Of a stretch of 50,942 nt of DNA, positions 1 through 6,819 are shown one piece after another. Under the pieces are notes generated by a model. It saw only the letters and a program-made list of their open reading frames with translations, had not been told where the DNA came from and did not search any database. The translations under genes were made by a program, and so were the position numbers. This DNA is from JAAFKA01 sp043748455 (lineage in GTDB: Bacteria > Bacteroidota > Bacteroidia > Cytophagales > Thermoflexibacteraceae): the NCBI GenBank assembly GCA_043748455.1, contig JAYTNF010000007.1, positions 1 to 50,942 on the forward strand, written 5' to 3'. The stretch's first letter is position 1, and every line of letters starts with the position of its first letter.

Positions 1-58
1 TGACGCAATAACATCAGATTCTTGCGAAATGTCGCACCAGCAAGCTCAGAATGACAAA
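1..58. repeat. Partial copy of TCATTCTGAGC-type palindromic repeat
   Basis: The right half of an interspersed palindrome, ending in GCTCAGAATGACAAA, lies at the window edge. Related copies are at 2634-2718 and 22545-22643. This copy contains a 19-base core at 21-39 (CTTGCGAAATGTCGCACCA) that is also found inside the hairpin at 2106-2174. The left half would lie outside the window. Confidence 0.6.
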
Positions 59-80
59 TTTTTGGTATAATTATCACATT

Positions 81-806
81 TTAAAGTCTATTGGTTTTAA
101 TAAATTCATTTACAATTTTTTGATAACTAAGTTTTTCTTTCTCACTTGCCAAGTCGTATGCTTTGCGATAATTGCTTAAAGCATCAACAAACAAACTTTT
201 GTTGTGCAAAAACAACGCAAAACTTAACAATTTTAGGCTTTCTTTCTCTTTGGAAAGAACTTGTTTTTGCAAAAATATATCTATTTCTCTTTTTTCTTTG
301 GGTTCTAAACGGTGAAAATAAATGCCTTCACAACTCGATATTTTCATATCTTCTTTCTTTTTTCCATCTTCATCATCTTTTTGAGGAATAATATAGGCAA
401 TGTTGAAAATAATGCTGTTAAGATTTTTAAAAGTTGTTTTATTAAAATATAAAGTAATTTGATTAGCTTTGCTAATATAAGTTTCTACTAAACTTTCATC
501 AATATTTGTCATGCTAATAAAATAACTATCAATTTCTTTAATCTTCTTATCAAGTTGCCAACTAACAGTTACAGAATCACCGTATAAATCATTTTTCATA
601 GGTAAATTTAGTTGTATGCCATTATCAGGACATCTCCATATTCCGTTTTCTTCTATGATTGGTAAAGCTAAATCTGCCAAAGTAGTTTTAGCACTCACTA
701 ATTTTTTAGCCATTTCCACATAATTCAAACCATTATTTACTTTTTGAGCATAGACTTGTTGAAAAATAACAGACAATACAATTAGTAATCTTAGTTTAAG
801 TATCAT
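81..806 (-). CDS. Secreted protein of unknown function
   Basis: The 241-residue protein begins with a typical Sec signal peptide: a basic N-terminus, a hydrophobic core over about residues 5-16, and a VYA-Q cleavage site near residue 20. It is therefore probably periplasmic or outer-membrane associated. The middle looks beta-rich. The last 60 residues are helical and contain a single TPR-like segment (NYRKAYDLASEKEK). I do not recognise the family. It stands alone upstream of tRNA-Phe on the same strand, and its 3' side abuts a palindromic repeat. The first ATG of the frame directly precedes the signal peptide, so the start is secure. It could belong to a cell-surface or gliding accessory set, but nothing in the sequence proves that. 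Confidence 0.75.
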   Translation of the reverse strand: MILKLRLLIVLSVIFQQVYAQKVNNGLNYVEMAKKLVSAKTTLADLALPIIEENGIWRCPDNGIQLNLPMKNDLYGDSVTVSWQLDKKIKEIDSYFISMTNIDESLVETYISKANQITLYFNKTTFKNLNSIIFNIAYIIPQKDDEDGKKKEDMKISSCEGIYFHRLEPKEKREIDIFLQKQVLSKEKESLKLLSFALFLHNKSLFVDALSNYRKAYDLASEKEKLSYQKIVNEFIKTNRL

Positions 807-915
807 AGTAAGCTATTTTATGAAGTATGTAAACACAAATATAATCATTTGAAATAAAAAAGACGTACACTGAAAACAGCATACGTCTTTTATTTTACTT
901 TCTTATTTCTATTTG

Positions 916-988
916 TGGTGTCGAGTGGAATCGAACCACCGACACAAGGATTTTCAGTCCTTTGCTCTACCAACTGAGCTACGACACC
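916..988 (-). tRNA. tRNA-Phe (GAA)
   Basis: On the minus strand a full cloverleaf can be drawn. The 7-bp acceptor stem is GGTGTCG/CGACACC with discriminator A. The D-arm contains AGCTCAGTTGGTAGAGC. The anticodon stem AGGA/TCCT closes the loop CTGAAAA with anticodon GAA, and the T-arm is GGTTCGATTCC. The CCA end is not encoded (the sequence after the discriminator is CAA), so it must be added by tRNA nucleotidyltransferase. Confidence 0.96.
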
Positions 989-1176
989 TTACTTTGAGAG
1001 GTAATTTTTTGGTCTGCAAAAGTAGTTATCTATTTTTAATTATGCAAATAATTGTTATTTTATTTTCATGATTAAAAGAAACAAAAGAAAATGGACTATT
1101 CACAAAAGATTAATTTCTAATTTGAAAATAATTACTACATTGCATATAATTTAAACCAATTTTAATAATAATCAAC

Positions 1177-2085
1177 ATGTTCGGATTTGGAGATGATAAA
1201 CCAGAATCTATCGATACTTTGATAGATACACTTCCACAAAGTGGAGCTACTGTATATGCTTTAAAGGCATTAGACTTTGTTGTTCCTGGTGAATGGGAAA
1301 ATGTTACTCGTTTTGACGATATGCTCAAAAAAGTTACAGGTGAAACTGATATAGCTTTTTTAGCAAAAGTTAGAGAAAGGGCTTTGGCACTCTATAATAC
1401 AGAATCAGAAGGTTATCAAACGGCTGTTAAAATTTATAGTTTGGTAGATACTTCTGATAAAATGCTTGGTGCAGCAGCATTGGCTAATAAAGTTGCAGAG
1501 AGTGTGAGTTTTTTATCTTTCTTGGGCAATATTACACCAAAAGCAGATAACGCACAAGCTATTGATTTGGCAGTAAAATTAGTGGCAGAAGTTATTGCAT
1601 TTACAAAAGTAAGTGGCATTCCAGGTGATAGCATCATGGATTTTGTTAAAGCATTGGGCGAATATGGTGGCGAATCTAAAATTAGAATGGCTGCTTTGGT
1701 CTGTTTTGATGGTGTTTTACCATTAGGGCCTGATTTTGTGGCAAAAGTTGGAGAAGCATTAGGCAGTCTTTCGCCAGATAAATTAGGCGAAAATGCTATT
1801 TTCCAAAAAATTTCAGCCTTAATTCCAGGTGTTGATGCTAATGGAAAACTTGGTTTTATCAGACAATCTTTTGATGCTACAAAATCTTGGATGAATAACT
1901 TTGCAACATCAAACCAAATTTCAGCAGAGAAAATAAAAACACAACTTGCGACATATATAGAAATTGCTGATGACAAATTAGATTATGTAGCGGGTTTTAT
2001 TGATGTGGCTACAAGTTATTATGAACATACTGGTTATCAAACAGTTGCAGCAAGACTTATTGAAAGAGCAGTAAATGAAGTATAA
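1177..2085 (+). CDS. Conserved-looking helical cytoplasmic protein, unknown function
   Basis: This 302-residue protein starts MFGFGDDKPESI. It has no signal peptide or membrane segment and is almost entirely predicted helix with many Ala, Lys and Asp residues. It resembles helical-repeat or bundle proteins in composition, but I recognise no domain and see no catalytic motif. The gene is monocistronic and is followed at 2106-2174 by a perfect 24-bp hairpin that may end the transcript. A 180-codon antisense frame inside it is a shadow of its biased codon use. It could be a scaffold or stress-related protein, but that is only a guess from composition. Confidence 0.75.
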   Translation: MFGFGDDKPESIDTLIDTLPQSGATVYALKALDFVVPGEWENVTRFDDMLKKVTGETDIAFLAKVRERALALYNTESEGYQTAVKIYSLVDTSDKMLGAAALANKVAESVSFLSFLGNITPKADNAQAIDLAVKLVAEVIAFTKVSGIPGDSIMDFVKALGEYGGESKIRMAALVCFDGVLPLGPDFVAKVGEALGSLSPDKLGENAIFQKISALIPGVDANGKLGFIRQSFDATKSWMNNFATSNQISAEKIKTQLATYIEIADDKLDYVAGFIDVATSYYEHTGYQTVAARLIERAVNEV

Positions 2086-2105
2086 TTAAGGTCTATTAGT
2101 TGTTA

Positions 2106-2174
2106 CAAATTTTCAATAGATGTCATCTTGCGAAATGTCGCACCATTTAAAAGATGACATCTATTGAAAATTTG
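2106..2174. repeat. Perfect 24-bp inverted repeat (hairpin) with shared core
   Basis: The arms 2106-2129 and 2151-2174 are exact reverse complements, separated by a 21-base loop. The 19-base segment 2127-2145 (CTTGCGAAATGTCGCACCA), which spans the end of the left arm and most of the loop, is identical to bases 21-39 of the repeat at the window start. The hairpin lies 20 bases after the stop of the preceding gene. It could act as a terminator, or it may be a repeat-family member that landed there. Confidence 0.7.
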
Positions 2175-2257
2175 AAAGTACTTAAAAATTTAACATATTC
2201 TAAACTTTTTGTAACCCTATCTTGTTAATTCCTTATATTCGTTCTAAATAATTAGTT

Positions 2258-2620
2258 ATGACTGTAACAACAGTAAATACAAGCACTGAAAATATAAATT
2301 CAGCTATAAACTCAGATATAATTTCAAGAGATACGATTATTGAGGCTATCAAAACAATTTATGACCCTGAAATTCCTGTAGATATCTATGAATTGGGTTT
2401 AATTTATGAGGTTTCTGTCTATCCAATCAACAATATTTATGTTAGAATGACATTAACTTCGCCTTCTTGTCCGTCTGCGGAGCAGATTCCTGCGGAGGTT
2501 GAGCAGAAACTAAAATCGTTGGAAGGAGCAAATGAAGTGAAAGTTGAACTTACTTTTGAGCCACCTTATACCCAAGAAATGATGTCGGAAGTGGCTAAAT
2601 TAGAGCTTGGATTTATGTAA
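2258..2620 (+). CDS. MIP18/DUF59 family Fe-S assembly protein (SufT/PaaD-like)
   Basis: Residues 24-115 match the MIP18 (DUF59) family. They contain the early DPEIPVDIYELGLIYEV block (residues 36-52) and the TLTSPSCPSAEQIP block with conserved Cys71. Small proteins of this family, such as SufT, help mature or target iron-sulfur clusters in the cytoplasm; related PaaD-type proteins act in Fe-S maturation for phenylacetyl-CoA oxygenase. No paa genes are nearby, so a general SufT-like role is more likely. The first 22 residues are a low-complexity Ser/Thr/Asn lead. The bacilliredoxin gene follows on the same strand after a palindromic repeat, consistent with a shared thiol and Fe-S housekeeping theme, although a common transcript is not shown. 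Confidence 0.88.
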   Translation: MTVTTVNTSTENINSAINSDIISRDTIIEAIKTIYDPEIPVDIYELGLIYEVSVYPINNIYVRMTLTSPSCPSAEQIPAEVEQKLKSLEGANEVKVELTFEPPYTQEMMSEVAKLELGFM

Positions 2621-2633
2621 TTTGATAACGAAA

Positions 2634-2718
2634 TTTGTCATTCTGAGCTTGCGAAGAATCTGAGATTATTACGTCAAAACCAATAATTTAGATTCTTCGC
2701 TTTGCTCAGAATGATAAA
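2634..2718. repeat. TCATTCTGAGC-type palindromic repeat, complete copy
   Basis: The outer arms TTTGTCATTCTGAGC (2634-2648) and GCTCAGAATGATAAA (2704-2718) pair with one mismatch. The inner arms GCGAAGAATCT (2651-2661) and AGATTCTTCGC (2690-2700) pair perfectly. The copy sits between the SufT-like and bacilliredoxin genes and belongs to the same family as the copies at 1-58 and 22545-22643. Confidence 0.8.
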
Positions 2719-2744
2719 AAAACTAAAAACTAAAAACTAAAAAT

Positions 2745-3164
2745 ATGTATCCAGAAAATTTAACAGCACCCATGAAAGCTGATTTAGTGAATGTGGGTTT
2801 TGAAGATTTAACATCAGCATCAGCAGTTGATACTGTCATGACTAAAAAAGGAACAACCTTAGTTGTTGTAAATTCTGTTTGTGGTTGTGCGGCAGGTGCA
2901 GCACGTCCAGGTGTAAAATTAGCTTTGCAACGTAGTGAAGCAAAACCAACTAATATTGCAACAGTTTTTGCAGGTGTTGATAAAGAAGCAGTGCAAAAAG
3001 CAAGAGATTATATGTTGCCTTATCCACCTTCTTCGCCTTGTATTGCCTTGTTTAAAGATGGCGAATTGGTACATTTTGTAGAAAGACACCACATTGAAGG
3101 ACGTAATGCCGAAATGATAGCACAACATTTAGAAGCTACTTTCGCAGAGTTTTGTAAAAATTAA
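2745..3164 (+). CDS. Bacilliredoxin, BrxA/BrxB family (YphP/YqiW-like)
   Basis: The 139-residue protein has the family start MYPENL, the thioredoxin-like fold and the diagnostic CGC active site (Cys46-Gly-Cys48 in NSVCGCAAG). In Firmicutes and some Bacteroidota this family removes bacillithiol from S-bacillithiolated proteins after oxidative stress, in the cytoplasm. The length is normal for the family and the C-terminal block PYPPSSPCIALFKDGELVHFVERHHIEGR is intact. The presence of a bacilliredoxin implies, but does not prove, that the organism makes bacillithiol; no bshA, bshB or bshC gene is in the window. The next gene follows within 60 bases. Confidence 0.93.
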   Translation: MYPENLTAPMKADLVNVGFEDLTSASAVDTVMTKKGTTLVVVNSVCGCAAGAARPGVKLALQRSEAKPTNIATVFAGVDKEAVQKARDYMLPYPPSSPCIALFKDGELVHFVERHHIEGRNAEMIAQHLEATFAEFCKN

Positions 3165-3170
3165 TTTGTA

Positions 3171-3194
3171 GTGCGGACTTCATTCAGTCCGCAC
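3171..3194. terminator. Hairpin in the leader of the transglutaminase-like gene
   Basis: GTGCGGACT (3171-3179) and AGTCCGCAC (3186-3194) form a perfect 9-bp stem around a 6-base loop, 6 bases after the bacilliredoxin stop. No T-run follows, so it may be an attenuator, an RNA-stability hairpin or a small repeat rather than a strong terminator. It overlaps the first in-frame ATG at 3171, which argues for starting the next gene at 3219. Confidence 0.5.
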
Positions 3195-3218
3195 ACATTT
3201 TCCGCACATATTATTTCT

Positions 3219-3872
3219 ATGGAAAACCTAAGCCCATATCTTGTTAGCAACGAATTTTCTGATTCAGAACACATAGATATTATTAACTTTACAGAAAAAC
3301 ATACACGAAAAGACGCAAATGCACTCACAAATGCTGTTGCATTATACAAAGCTATTCGAGATGGTTTTTGGTATAACCCACATCATGTAAGCCTACAACG
3401 TATTGATTATCAAGCAAGTAATTTTTTAAAACGAAATAGTGGACATTGCATAGACAAGGCAAATTTATTGGCTGCTTGTGCAAAAGTTATTGGAATTCCA
3501 AGTCGTTTGGGTTTTGCAAATGTTACAAATCATATTGGAACAGAAAAAGTAGAAAAGGCTTTGGGAACTAATGTACTTGTTTTTCATGGTTATACAGAAC
3601 TTTTTTTAAACGAAAAATGGGTAAAAGCAACACCTGCTTTTAATGCGGCTTTATGCGAAAAATTGCAAGTAAAACCCTTAGAATTTGATGGAGAAACAGA
3701 TTCTATATTTCAAGAATTTAGCGAAACAGGCAATAAATTTATGGAATATTTGCATGATTATGGTACTTTTGCTGAACTTCCATTTGAAATAATGCTTAAT
3801 GAATGGAAAAAATATTATCCCAAAGCATTTCAATATGTAGATTTACACAAATTAGAAATGATAGGATTTTAA
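3219..3872 (+). CDS. Transglutaminase-like cysteine hydrolase family protein
   Basis: The core resembles bacterial transglutaminase-like (papain-fold) proteins. Candidate catalytic Cys77 lies in SGHCIDKANLLAACAKVIGIPSR and candidate His123 in FHGYTELFL. The usual third-residue segment reads WVKATPAFN, with Thr where many members have Asp. There is no signal peptide, so it is cytoplasmic. Substrates of this group are mostly unknown; members act as amidases, peptidases or crosslinkers. I start at the ATG at 3219 (MENLSPYL) because the earlier ATG at 3171 falls inside a perfect hairpin and would add a tail unlike the family. The MiaE-like gene follows 26 bases later on the same strand, so the two may share a transcript. 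Confidence 0.82.
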   Translation: MENLSPYLVSNEFSDSEHIDIINFTEKHTRKDANALTNAVALYKAIRDGFWYNPHHVSLQRIDYQASNFLKRNSGHCIDKANLLAACAKVIGIPSRLGFANVTNHIGTEKVEKALGTNVLVFHGYTELFLNEKWVKATPAFNAALCEKLQVKPLEFDGETDSIFQEFSETGNKFMEYLHDYGTFAELPFEIMLNEWKKYYPKAFQYVDLHKLEMIGF

Positions 3873-3898
3873 TAAGTAATACGAATTTTTTTATAACC

Positions 3899-4480
3899 AT
3901 GTTACACCTCAAATTACCTACTGACCCTCGTTGGGTAAATATTGCTGAAAAAAATATTGCTGATATTCTCACAGACCATGCTTATTGTGAACAAAAAGCT
4001 GCATCTTCTTGCATAAGTTTAATCATCGATAATGTGGAAAAAGACAAACTTGTAGAAGTTCTTACGCCTGTTGTGGCGGAGGAGTGGAATCATTTTGAAA
4101 GGGTTTTGGAAGAAATGAAAAAACGCAACTTAAAATTAGGAAAACCTCGAAAAGATGAATATGTAATAGAATTGCAAAAATTCATGCAAAAAGGTGGCTC
4201 ACATGATGAGAGATTACTCGACAAATTATTAATAAATGCTTTAATAGAAGCTCGAAGTTGTGAAAGGTTTAAATTATTATGGCAACATATTTCTGATAAA
4301 GAATTGAGTAAGTTTTATTATGAACTTATGGTTTCAGAGGCTGTTCATTATGTCAATTTTATTGATTTGGCAAAAACATATCACTCTGAACAAAAAGTAG
4401 AGAAAAGATGGGCAGAGTTATTAGCCATCGAAGCCACAATTATAGATAATTTAGCATGGCGAAGTGATAGAATGCACTAA
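3899..4480 (+). CDS. miaE: tRNA-(ms2io6A)-hydroxylase, MiaE-like
   Basis: The 193-residue protein has the MiaE pattern of a ferritin-like diiron four-helix bundle. Metal ligands occur in AEEWNHFERV (Glu61 or Glu62, His65), in the first helix (Glu31) and in the two later helices EARSCERF and SEAVHYVNF. MiaE hydroxylates 2-methylthio-N6-isopentenyl-adenosine at tRNA position 37. The ATG at 3899 gives the family start MLHLKLPTDPRW; a longer frame open from 3803 overlaps the upstream gene and adds unrelated residues. The assignment predicts ms2i6A-modified tRNAs, made by MiaA and MiaB, whose genes are not in this window. Confidence 0.88.
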   Translation: MLHLKLPTDPRWVNIAEKNIADILTDHAYCEQKAASSCISLIIDNVEKDKLVEVLTPVVAEEWNHFERVLEEMKKRNLKLGKPRKDEYVIELQKFMQKGGSHDERLLDKLLINALIEARSCERFKLLWQHISDKELSKFYYELMVSEAVHYVNFIDLAKTYHSEQKVEKRWAELLAIEATIIDNLAWRSDRMH

Positions 4481-4567
4481 TATAAGACGAAATATGATAG
4501 TATTTAACCTTTTTTCAATTTCTCAAATTTTATTTTAAACTTGATTCCAAGTTTTTATAGTAGCTTT

Positions 4568-5782
4568 TTATTCCACAAAATCTACATCTTTTCCAAAGGT
4601 TTCTTCTAACTGAAAAATTGCCCAGAAAGCTAAGGAAAACGCAAGTGCAGCAACAAAAATAGCAGCATAAATAACGCCAATTTCTTTTGATAAATTACTG
4701 AATATCAAGGTATAAGGAATGGCAAAAGCACGAATGAAGTTGGTGGCAGAGGTTACGGCAGTAGCACGAATATTTGTGCCAAATTGTTCGGAAGCAATGG
4801 TAAAAATGGCTGCATTTTTGCCTGTTCCGATACCCATAAAACAAATCATGGCATAATACCAAGCCACAGATTGACCTCCAAAACTAAAAAATGCAATAGT
4901 GCCAATAGCTAACCAAGTTATAAAAATTGTCAAGGCTATTTTGCGACTTTTAAAATATTGTCCCACAAATCCGCAGCTTAAATTGCCGATAGCAAAACCT
5001 GTATAGGCAAATAAAACGACTTTGGGCACTTCGGGCAAAATGGTCATGCCCATAGCTGATGAGATTTCGGGCGTAAATGTAATGACAATCGCAGCCACAA
5101 ACCATGTTAAAGCACCAATAAAAAGAATGGCTAAATATTTTGAAAACCGTTTCCAATTCGCAAAAATCAAGAAAAAATTACCTTTCTCAACGCCTTTTTG
5201 TTCCTTAACCTGCATAAACATATTAGGCTCGACAACACCAATTCGCAAAAATAACAGAGCCAAGCCCATAGCTCCACCCACAAAATATGCAGTTTGCCAT
5301 GAAAACCAACCTCCAACCACTGCACCTGTCATGGCTCCTAAAATTCCTGCAATATTGACCAATGAAATGGCAATTCCTCGTTTTTCTTTGCTAATTAATT
5401 CGCTAACCAATGTCAAACCTGCACCCAATTCGCCTGCCAAACCAACGCCTGCTAAAAATCGCCAAAAAGCATAACTTTCTACACTTTCAACAAAACCATT
5501 TGCTAAATTCGCTATCGAATACATGATAATAGAACCAAATAAAACAGATAATCTGCCTTTTTTGTCGCCCAAAATTCCCCAAAATATGCCACCAATTAGC
5601 ATACCTATCATCTGCATGTTGAGTAAAAATACGCCATTTGAAACTAAATTTTCCTGTGCAACGCCAATGCCAAGCAAACTTTTTGTGCGAACAATGCTAA
5701 AAATCAAGATGTCGTATAAATCTACGAAATAGCCTAAGGCAGCAGCCAAAATAGCGAGGTTGGTATTTTTTGAGGTTTGCAT
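4568..5782 (-). CDS. MFS transporter, metabolite:H+ symporter type
   Basis: The 404-residue protein shows about 12 hydrophobic segments and the Major Facilitator signature GDKKGR between TM2 and TM3. A second conserved block, RFLAGVGLAGELGAG, is typical of TM4 in the sugar/metabolite symporter group. It sits in the inner membrane and probably exchanges or imports a small organic solute with protons; the substrate cannot be read from the sequence. The gene is monocistronic and convergent with the MiaE-like gene. The intergenic region on its 5' side carries an inverted-repeat element (5816-6012). Confidence 0.88.
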   Translation of the reverse strand: MQTSKNTNLAILAAALGYFVDLYDILIFSIVRTKSLLGIGVAQENLVSNGVFLLNMQMIGMLIGGIFWGILGDKKGRLSVLFGSIIMYSIANLANGFVESVESYAFWRFLAGVGLAGELGAGLTLVSELISKEKRGIAISLVNIAGILGAMTGAVVGGWFSWQTAYFVGGAMGLALLFLRIGVVEPNMFMQVKEQKGVEKGNFFLIFANWKRFSKYLAILFIGALTWFVAAIVITFTPEISSAMGMTILPEVPKVVLFAYTGFAIGNLSCGFVGQYFKSRKIALTIFITWLAIGTIAFFSFGGQSVAWYYAMICFMGIGTGKNAAIFTIASEQFGTNIRATAVTSATNFIRAFAIPYTLIFSNLSKEIGVIYAAIFVAALAFSLAFWAIFQLEETFGKDVDFVE

Positions 5783-5815
5783 GACATTTTAAATAATGAA
5801 ATTGGTTATTGATTT

Positions 5816-6012
5816 TAGGTTTTTCGCATCAAAACTTTTATGTAATAAAATATATTTTACTGCTAAATAATAGAACACAGACGACACTGAACACACGGAA
5901 TGAACTCGCAATGGAATTGAGATTTTTTGACTTTATTTAATACATAAATCTATGTTTTTTCTATGTGTCTATGTTACTATGTGGTTAAAATAATTTTGAT
6001 GCGGAAAACCTA
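5816..6012. repeat. Intergenic element bounded by 21-bp inverted repeats
   Basis: The ends TAGGTTTTTCGCATCAAAACT (5816-5836) and the inverted copy at 5992-6012 match at 19 of 21 positions. The interior is non-coding and holds CTATG-rich short repeats (5950-5983). This fills most of the 309-base gap between the divergent MFS and B12-domain genes. The size (197 bp) and structure are MITE-like, but I see no transposase or certain target duplication. A similar motif (ATTTTGGTGCGAAACCTATTTT) occurs after metG near 38677. Confidence 0.5.
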
Positions 6013-6091
6013 TAAAATTATTCTTAATTTTGCAAATATAGATAATTATCATTAAATAGCAGCCTATAAAATATAGCGAAATTCAAAACCC

Positions 6092-6568
6092 ATGACCACA
6101 CAAATTTATAAACCAACACATAAAATACGACTTGTTACAGCAGCAGCTTTATTTGACGGGCATGATGCAGCTATAAATATTATGCGGAGAATATTACAGG
6201 CTTCGGGTGCAGAAATTATACATTTAGGACACAATAGGTCGGCACAAGAAGTAGTAAATTGTGCCATTCAGGAAGATGTGCAAGCTATTGCGGTTACGTC
6301 TTATCAAGGTGGACATGTTGAATATTTCAAATATATGTATGATTTGTTGAAAGAAAAAGGTTGTGAACATATCAAACTTTTTGGCGGTGGCGGCGGCACA
6401 ATTCTCCCAACAGAAATTGCAGAACTACACGAATATGGTATTGCACGCATTTATTCGCCAGATGATGGCAGGTCTATGGGTTTGCAAGGCATGATTAATG
6501 ATTTATTGCAAAAAGCAGATTTTTCTACAATTAATGTAGAAAAATTGAAAAAAATAGTTTTAAATTAG
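6092..6568 (+). CDS. Stand-alone cobalamin-binding domain of the IcmF type
   Basis: All 158 residues correspond to the N-terminal B12-binding domain of IcmF, the isobutyryl-CoA mutase fused to its MeaI-like GTPase. The tell-tale block LFDGHDAAINIMRR contains the base-off histidine motif, followed by HLGHNRS, SYQGGHVEYFKYM and FGGGGGTI. In IcmF the GTPase and mutase domains follow directly. Here the frame stops at 6568 and the next gene is unrelated, so this is an orphan domain. It may work with a mutase encoded elsewhere, as small subunits of split mutases do, or it may be a surviving fragment. The intact B12 residues and clean ends favour a functional protein. No cobalamin riboswitch was recognised upstream. 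A complex hairpin follows at 6589-6653. Confidence 0.88.
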   Translation: MTTQIYKPTHKIRLVTAAALFDGHDAAINIMRRILQASGAEIIHLGHNRSAQEVVNCAIQEDVQAIAVTSYQGGHVEYFKYMYDLLKEKGCEHIKLFGGGGGTILPTEIAELHEYGIARIYSPDDGRSMGLQGMINDLLQKADFSTINVEKLKKIVLN

Positions 6569-6588
6569 TTAATAATAATAAAACTTTA

Positions 6589-6653
6589 CTCTGTTGTGCT
6601 TAGAGTTAGTAAATAACATACTCTAAGCACAACCTAAACTACGCACAACAGAG
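6589..6653. terminator. Hairpin with two competing right arms
   Basis: The left segment at 6589-6606 contains CTCTGTTGTGC followed by TTAGAGT. Its part TTGTGCTTAGAGT (6594-6606) pairs perfectly with ACTCTAAGCACAA (6620-6632). Its outer part CTCTGTTGTGC (6589-6599) pairs perfectly with GCACAACAGAG (6643-6653). Because both right arms use the same GTTGTGC, the two stems are mutually exclusive. It follows the B12-domain gene by 20 bases and may terminate its transcript or switch structure. Confidence 0.5.
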
Positions 6654-6819
6654 AAATATTTATAGGACACAAACAATGGCGGAAAATATATTTCACAACC
6701 TATAATTTAGTAGTTTATTACCCCCTAAATAAAAAAATAAAAATAAAAGTTTGAAAAAGTGTTTGTTTGGAAAATTATTTTTATAATTAGACATTAAAAC
6801 ATAAACCATTCAAACAATT

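Noticed and set aside
1434..1976. 180-codon open frame antisense to the unknown helical protein
   Set aside because: It lacks any motif and its composition follows from the plus-strand gene; the plus-strand gene has the normal codon use of the genome.
5022..5474. 150-codon frame antisense to the MFS transporter
   Set aside because: Proline- and lysine-rich shadow of the membrane protein gene, with no known domain.
5783..6091. Cobalamin riboswitch upstream of the B12-domain gene
   Set aside because: No B12-box-like sequence or multi-stem fold was recognised; the region is occupied by an inverted-repeat element.
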